From NCBI RefSeq assembly GCF_003946175.1, contig NZ_RHOK01000009.1, forward strand, positions 41,482 to 105,481: 64,000 nt of DNA. Direction: 5' to 3'. Numbering within the stretch: the stretch's first letter is position 1; the number at the start of each line of letters is the position of its first letter. Shown piece after piece: positions 61,640 to 64,000 of this stretch. A program made the translations under genes and the position numbers. The notes below the pieces were generated by a model. The model saw nothing but the letters and a program-made list of their open reading frames with translations. It made no database searches and was not told where the DNA came from. The stretch is from Lacticaseibacillus suibinensis. Its GTDB lineage: Bacteria; Bacillota; Bacilli; Lactobacillales; Lactobacillaceae.

Positions 61640-61811
61640 TAGTTGCGCTCCGGATGGCCAACGCCTGAGCAGCTAGCTACGCTTGAGGCCTCGCCACCAA
61701 AGCGCGGCGGCAATGCTTCAAGGTTGATCAGCCCGTAGCGCACAGCGCGTACGGGCTGACATGCGATAGAAAGGCTACCCATCCGGCTAAAAGCGGCCTC
61801 ACTCCACAGCC
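61640..61811 (+). repeat. Palindromic element copy with a nested hairpin insertion
   Basis: The left 45 bases are nearly the same as 56922-56966. In the right arm, after GCTTCAAG, about 50 extra bases are inserted that hold their own hairpin, AGCCCGTA with TACGGGCT (about 61729-61757). The remaining right arm (AGGCTACCCATCCGGC) and end (CTCCACAGCC) follow. The gene-free stretch 61415-61902 contains the terminator, these three copies and a short leader for the next gene. Confidence 0.8.
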
Positions 61812-61902
61812 TCACTTGCAAATTCCGAACATTAGGACGATGATGAAGGGTGGAGAGATGAACTGGTGCGCTTTTATGTCAATTCCTTAGGAGGCGATTT
61901 TA

Positions 61903-62421
61903 TTGGCAAAACCACACTCAAGACAATCCTTGATCCTGGCAACGCATGAGAACTTTGAGCAACTGGAGCATATTTTGACGTCATTGTCGGCTGCCGACCG
62001 CAAGCGGGAATTTCCGTTTAAGGGGCGCGACCGCAATGTGCGGGATGTGCTGGTGCAGGTCGCAGCTTGGCAGAAGATGTACCTTGATTGGAGCACGGCT
62101 AATTTAGCCGGCGAGGCCAAGCGTTTCATGCCCAAGCCTTACACCTGGCAAACGAGCGGTAAGTTGAGTCAACGCATTTGGCAGCAAAACCAAGCGACCA
62201 CCTATGCTGAGGCGCACAAGGCGCTGGTGAGTCTGCATGAGGCGCTCATGGCGCAGTTTGAGGCCAGGACCAACGAGGAACTGTTCCTCAAAGGGTTTTA
62301 CGATTGGACCGGGGCGCTGAGCCTCGGCGAATATGCCGCAATGGTGGGGCCGAGCCATGATGCTTGGGCCATCAAAGTGCTCAAGCATTATCGGCAGCAC
62401 TTAACCGTTGCGTCTAATTAA
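61903..62421 (+). CDS. ClbS/DfsB family four-helix protein
   Basis: The product has 172 residues with a TTG start after AGGAGG. The DinB-like four-helix fold is suggested by the metal-type positions and marks PFKGRDRNVRDVLVQVAAWQ, KMYLDWSTAN and FYDWTGALSLGEYAAMVGPS. ClbS from E. coli protects against colibactin; most relatives are uncharacterised (DUF1706). Confidence 0.85.
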   Translation: MAKPHSRQSLILATHENFEQLEHILTSLSAADRKREFPFKGRDRNVRDVLVQVAAWQKMYLDWSTANLAGEAKRFMPKPYTWQTSGKLSQRIWQQNQATTYAEAHKALVSLHEALMAQFEARTNEELFLKGFYDWTGALSLGEYAAMVGPSHDAWAIKVLKHYRQHLTVASN

Positions 62422-62424
62422 GTA

Positions 62425-62449
62425 AAAACGGTCATTTGACCGTTTTTTT
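62425..62449 (+). terminator. Terminator after the ClbS-like gene
   Basis: AAAACGGTCA pairs with TGACCGTTTT and is followed by T. Confidence 0.9.
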
Positions 62450-62523
62450 ATGCGTTGAATCGCTTTGCTAAAATCAGTACAATCAAGGGACAATCAGTTG
62501 TGCCCACAGTGCGGAGGATCGTT

Positions 62524-63258
62524 ATGAAACCAATCAAACTAAGTGTTGAATTCACGCCAGCCACCTTTAAAATGACGCTTCCTGACGATCAGGGGCAGGT
62601 GATCATCACGGATGATACCGAGACCCTGGCACCACCGAATGGCGTCACACTGGCTACCCAAGCGATGGCGCTAGTAGGGGTTGATACCGTGCCGATTGAT
62701 GCTGACGGCTTGATTATCTTAAGCCCGACTTGGCAAATCGACAGTGCTAAGGTGGCCCGGTATTTTCAAAACCTGCTTGATGGTAGCTCAAAGGCCCCGA
62801 CTGATCCGGCAGTGGCCCCTTACCTGAACCTGGTGCAAGGGTTGCTGGTGCGCTTTAATTTCCATGAGAATGTTGGGCCAACCGCACCGAAAAAGCCGGC
62901 GAAGGCGCGGCATCGGTTTGACAAAACGCTGCGTGAAAGGCCGTTCCACGTGAAACACGCCGGCAGTGAAGCCACGGTTTACTGGACGGCGCCGAAAGTC
63001 ATGACGATCAAACAAGGCGCTAAACTGAAGCTTGATCCGGTGATGAACAAAGACGGCTCCGAGCGTTATGGTACTAAGTATGGCGATAAGTTGCGAACCG
63101 ATCACGCTGAGGCCATCAAAGGCAGCGTGACCACCGCCGATGTTGAGCTGCGCAGTGTGAATGAAGTCGGGCTGTTTTTGTATTATGGCGATACCAACGG
63201 CTGGCTAGAGTTAATCGATGACCAGGGGCAAACGCTGGATGCCTTGACTAAAGTCTGA
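62524..63258 (+). CDS. Hypothetical protein, 244 residues, with a parS site in the gene
   Basis: The start at 62524 (MKPIKLSVEFTPATFKMTLP) has GGAGG 7 bases before it. It is soluble, with an N-terminal beta-rich part, a middle helix (AKVARYFQNLLDG), a basic loop (KKPAKARHRFDKTLRERPFH) and a C-terminal beta-rich part (VELRSVNEVGLFLYYGDTNG). No family is recognised. The codons for FHVKH carry a parS sequence. Confidence 0.72.
   Translation: MKPIKLSVEFTPATFKMTLPDDQGQVIITDDTETLAPPNGVTLATQAMALVGVDTVPIDADGLIILSPTWQIDSAKVARYFQNLLDGSSKAPTDPAVAPYLNLVQGLLVRFNFHENVGPTAPKKPAKARHRFDKTLRERPFHVKHAGSEATVYWTAPKVMTIKQGAKLKLDPVMNKDGSERYGTKYGDKLRTDHAEAIKGSVTTADVELRSVNEVGLFLYYGDTNGWLELIDDQGQTLDALTKV
62942..62957. 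promoter_or_regulatory. parS (ParB binding site), 14 of 16 match
   Basis: CGTTCCACGTGAAACA matches TGTTTCACGTGAAACA except at positions 1 and 5. It is inside a coding region, about 14 kb right of dnaA. Confidence 0.75.
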
Positions 63259-63415
63259 CGGTCATGGTTCCCATTGAATAAAATAATGCGGTTAACCCTG
63301 TTTTTTAACGTCTTCGTGACGATAAAGCTGCGTTGAAACCGGCGGGATGAGTTGGTTTGAACCGCCGTATAAAACGTTATTGATTGAATTATGTGGTGTA
63401 TAAACCCTTCAACTA

Positions 63416-63449
63416 TGATAGCGTTTACATTAAGGTGATAGCGTATACT
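63416..63449. promoter_or_regulatory. Tandem cre sites before the XRE gene
   Basis: TGATAGCGTTTACA (63416-63429) fits TGWNANCGNTNWCA at all positions. TGATAGCGTATACT (63436-63449) fits 12 of 14 and starts 20 bases later, two helical turns. A TTATTG/TATAAA pair with a 16-base spacer lies just upstream (about 63377-63404), so CcpA would block the transcript. Confidence 0.7.
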
Positions 63450-63469
63450 TGGAGAATAGGGGCGCAGCG

Positions 63470-63787
63470 ATGATAGAGAATATCAGTAAACTTATTCGCT
63501 CGCGGCGAAAACGATTAGGTCTCACTATCGAACAACTGGCTGAAGAGGCAGGCGTATCGGTGAGCCTATTGTCTCGCGTCGAGCGGGGGGATGTCACAAA
63601 CATCAGTATTAAAAAGCTGGCGGCAATCGGGGAAGCCCTGGGATTGAAAGTTTCGGATTTCTTCGTGGCTGAAGACTTCGCCGATATCGATACCTTGGCG
63701 CTGATCAATTTGCTCAAAGGCATGCCGGCAGAGCAGCGCCAAGCCGTCTCCGCGGGCCTGGTGAAGGCAGTGAGGGCATTGAGTTGA
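63470..63787 (+). CDS. XRE family regulator
   Basis: The product has 105 residues. The ATG at 63470 is chosen over 63449 because GGGG lies before it, although the binding site is weak. Helix-turn-helix: LGLTIEQLAEEAGVSVSLLS (about 16-35), RVERGDVTNISIKKLAAIGE. A short acidic C-terminal tail follows. Tandem cre sites precede it. Confidence 0.88.
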   Translation: MIENISKLIRSRRKRLGLTIEQLAEEAGVSVSLLSRVERGDVTNISIKKLAAIGEALGLKVSDFFVAEDFADIDTLALINLLKGMPAEQRQAVSAGLVKAVRALS

Positions 63788-63794
63788 GTTTGAC

Positions 63795-63827
63795 ACTACT
63801 GGTAGAATGATGACCAGTAGTTTTTTT
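63795..63827 (+). terminator. Terminator after the XRE gene
   Basis: ACTACTGGT pairs with ACCAGTAGT and is followed by seven T. Confidence 0.92.
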
Positions 63828-63841
63828 ATTGGGAGGAAAAG

Positions 63842-63886
63842 ATGAAAGTCGTTTCCCCAGTTTACAATTCAAGTGCAACACCCTGA
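63842..63886 (+). pseudogene. Start of a gene cut by an insertion sequence
   Basis: GGGAGG is 7 bases before an ATG that reads MKVVSPVYNSSATP and then stops. The first codons look like a gene start with a good binding site, but the frame ends after 14 codons where sequence like an insertion-sequence end begins (about 63862). The original product cannot be told. Confidence 0.5.
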
Positions 63887-64000
63887 CGACTAGACCAAAA
63901 AGGCCATGAAGACCTATTCTTGTTAGTACTAGCTAAACAAGAAAGCAGGAATCTTCATGACCCACTCTCAGACTAACACCCACAAGCATTACCAACAACT
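63862..64000 (+). mobile_element. Left end of an insertion sequence (IS30-like), partial
   Basis: From about 63862 the sequence leaves the broken gene and leads, through a hairpin (TTCTTGTTAG with CTAAACAAGAA), to a transposase-like start at 63957. Exact end and target duplication cannot be seen because the right end is outside the window. Confidence 0.5.
63957..64000 (+). CDS. Transposase start, probably IS30 family (runs off the right edge)
   Basis: Only 14 codons are visible: MTHSQTNTHKHYQQ. A Gln/His/Thr-rich start followed by YQQL is seen in lactobacillal IS30 transposases, whose helix-turn-helix comes next. GCAGGAA precedes the ATG. The call rests on very little sequence. Confidence 0.4.
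   Translation, partial: MTHSQTNTHKHYQQ

Overview
The window reads as about 64 kb of chromosome around the replication origin of a GC-rich Lactobacillales bacterium. It is most like the Lacticaseibacillus (L. casei-type) group. The reasons are the gene order rpmH-rnpA-yidC-jag-mnmE-mnmG to the left and dnaA-dnaN-yaaA-recF-gyrB-gyrA-rpsF-ssb-rpsR to the right, strong AGGAGG ribosome binding sites, many TTG and GTG starts, LPxTG surface proteins, lactose/cellobiose-type PTS genes and CcpA-type cre sites. The genus is an inference; no species is claimed.

Left part (1-33 kb): an accessory 'surface and glycan' region. Three very large secreted or wall-anchored carbohydrate enzymes lie on the minus strand: a GH31 protein cut by the window edge, a polysaccharide lyase family 8 protein and a GH101 endo-alpha-N-acetylgalactosaminidase. 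The GH31 and PL8 genes share an operator-like palindrome. Next come a MazG-like hydrolase and a six-gene sortase-dependent pilus operon (major pilin, small pilin, large ancillary pilin, three sortases). The pilus operon is divergent from a TetR regulator, with two inverted repeats between them. Then follow a GH3 glycosidase/PTS EIIC operon with a divergent GntR regulator and a near-ideal promoter/cre/operator array, a dead relBE toxin-antitoxin pair, an XRE/membrane-protein pair with twin palindromic operators, gpsA, lepB, and a CE7 esterase/PTS EIIB operon. Together these suggest harvesting of mucin-type O-glycans, glycosaminoglycan-like polymers and acetylated glycans, plus adhesion.

Middle part (33-42 kb): an ABC exporter, a YbjQ protein, a CPBP protease, small hypothetical genes, a PnuC/deoxynucleoside kinase pair, an orphan envelope protein, and a MerR regulator with two NAD(P)-binding proteins. 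Each NAD(P)-binding gene has its own promoter with a 19-bp spacer, the hallmark of MerR control.

Right part (42-64 kb): the conserved origin core, with DnaA boxes on both sides of dnaA and a DnaA-trio unwinding element before dnaN. A secreted protein gene sits between dnaN and yaaA. Four tandem copies of a 123-125 bp palindromic element separate gyrB from gyrA. The window ends in a gene start broken by an insertion sequence.

Two window-wide signals stand out. First, ParB (parS) and Noc binding-site sequences are scattered on both sides of the origin, although neither parB nor noc is in the window. Second, a dispersed family of long hairpin elements is present in which the two arms change together between copies, so the fold is conserved while the sequence is not.
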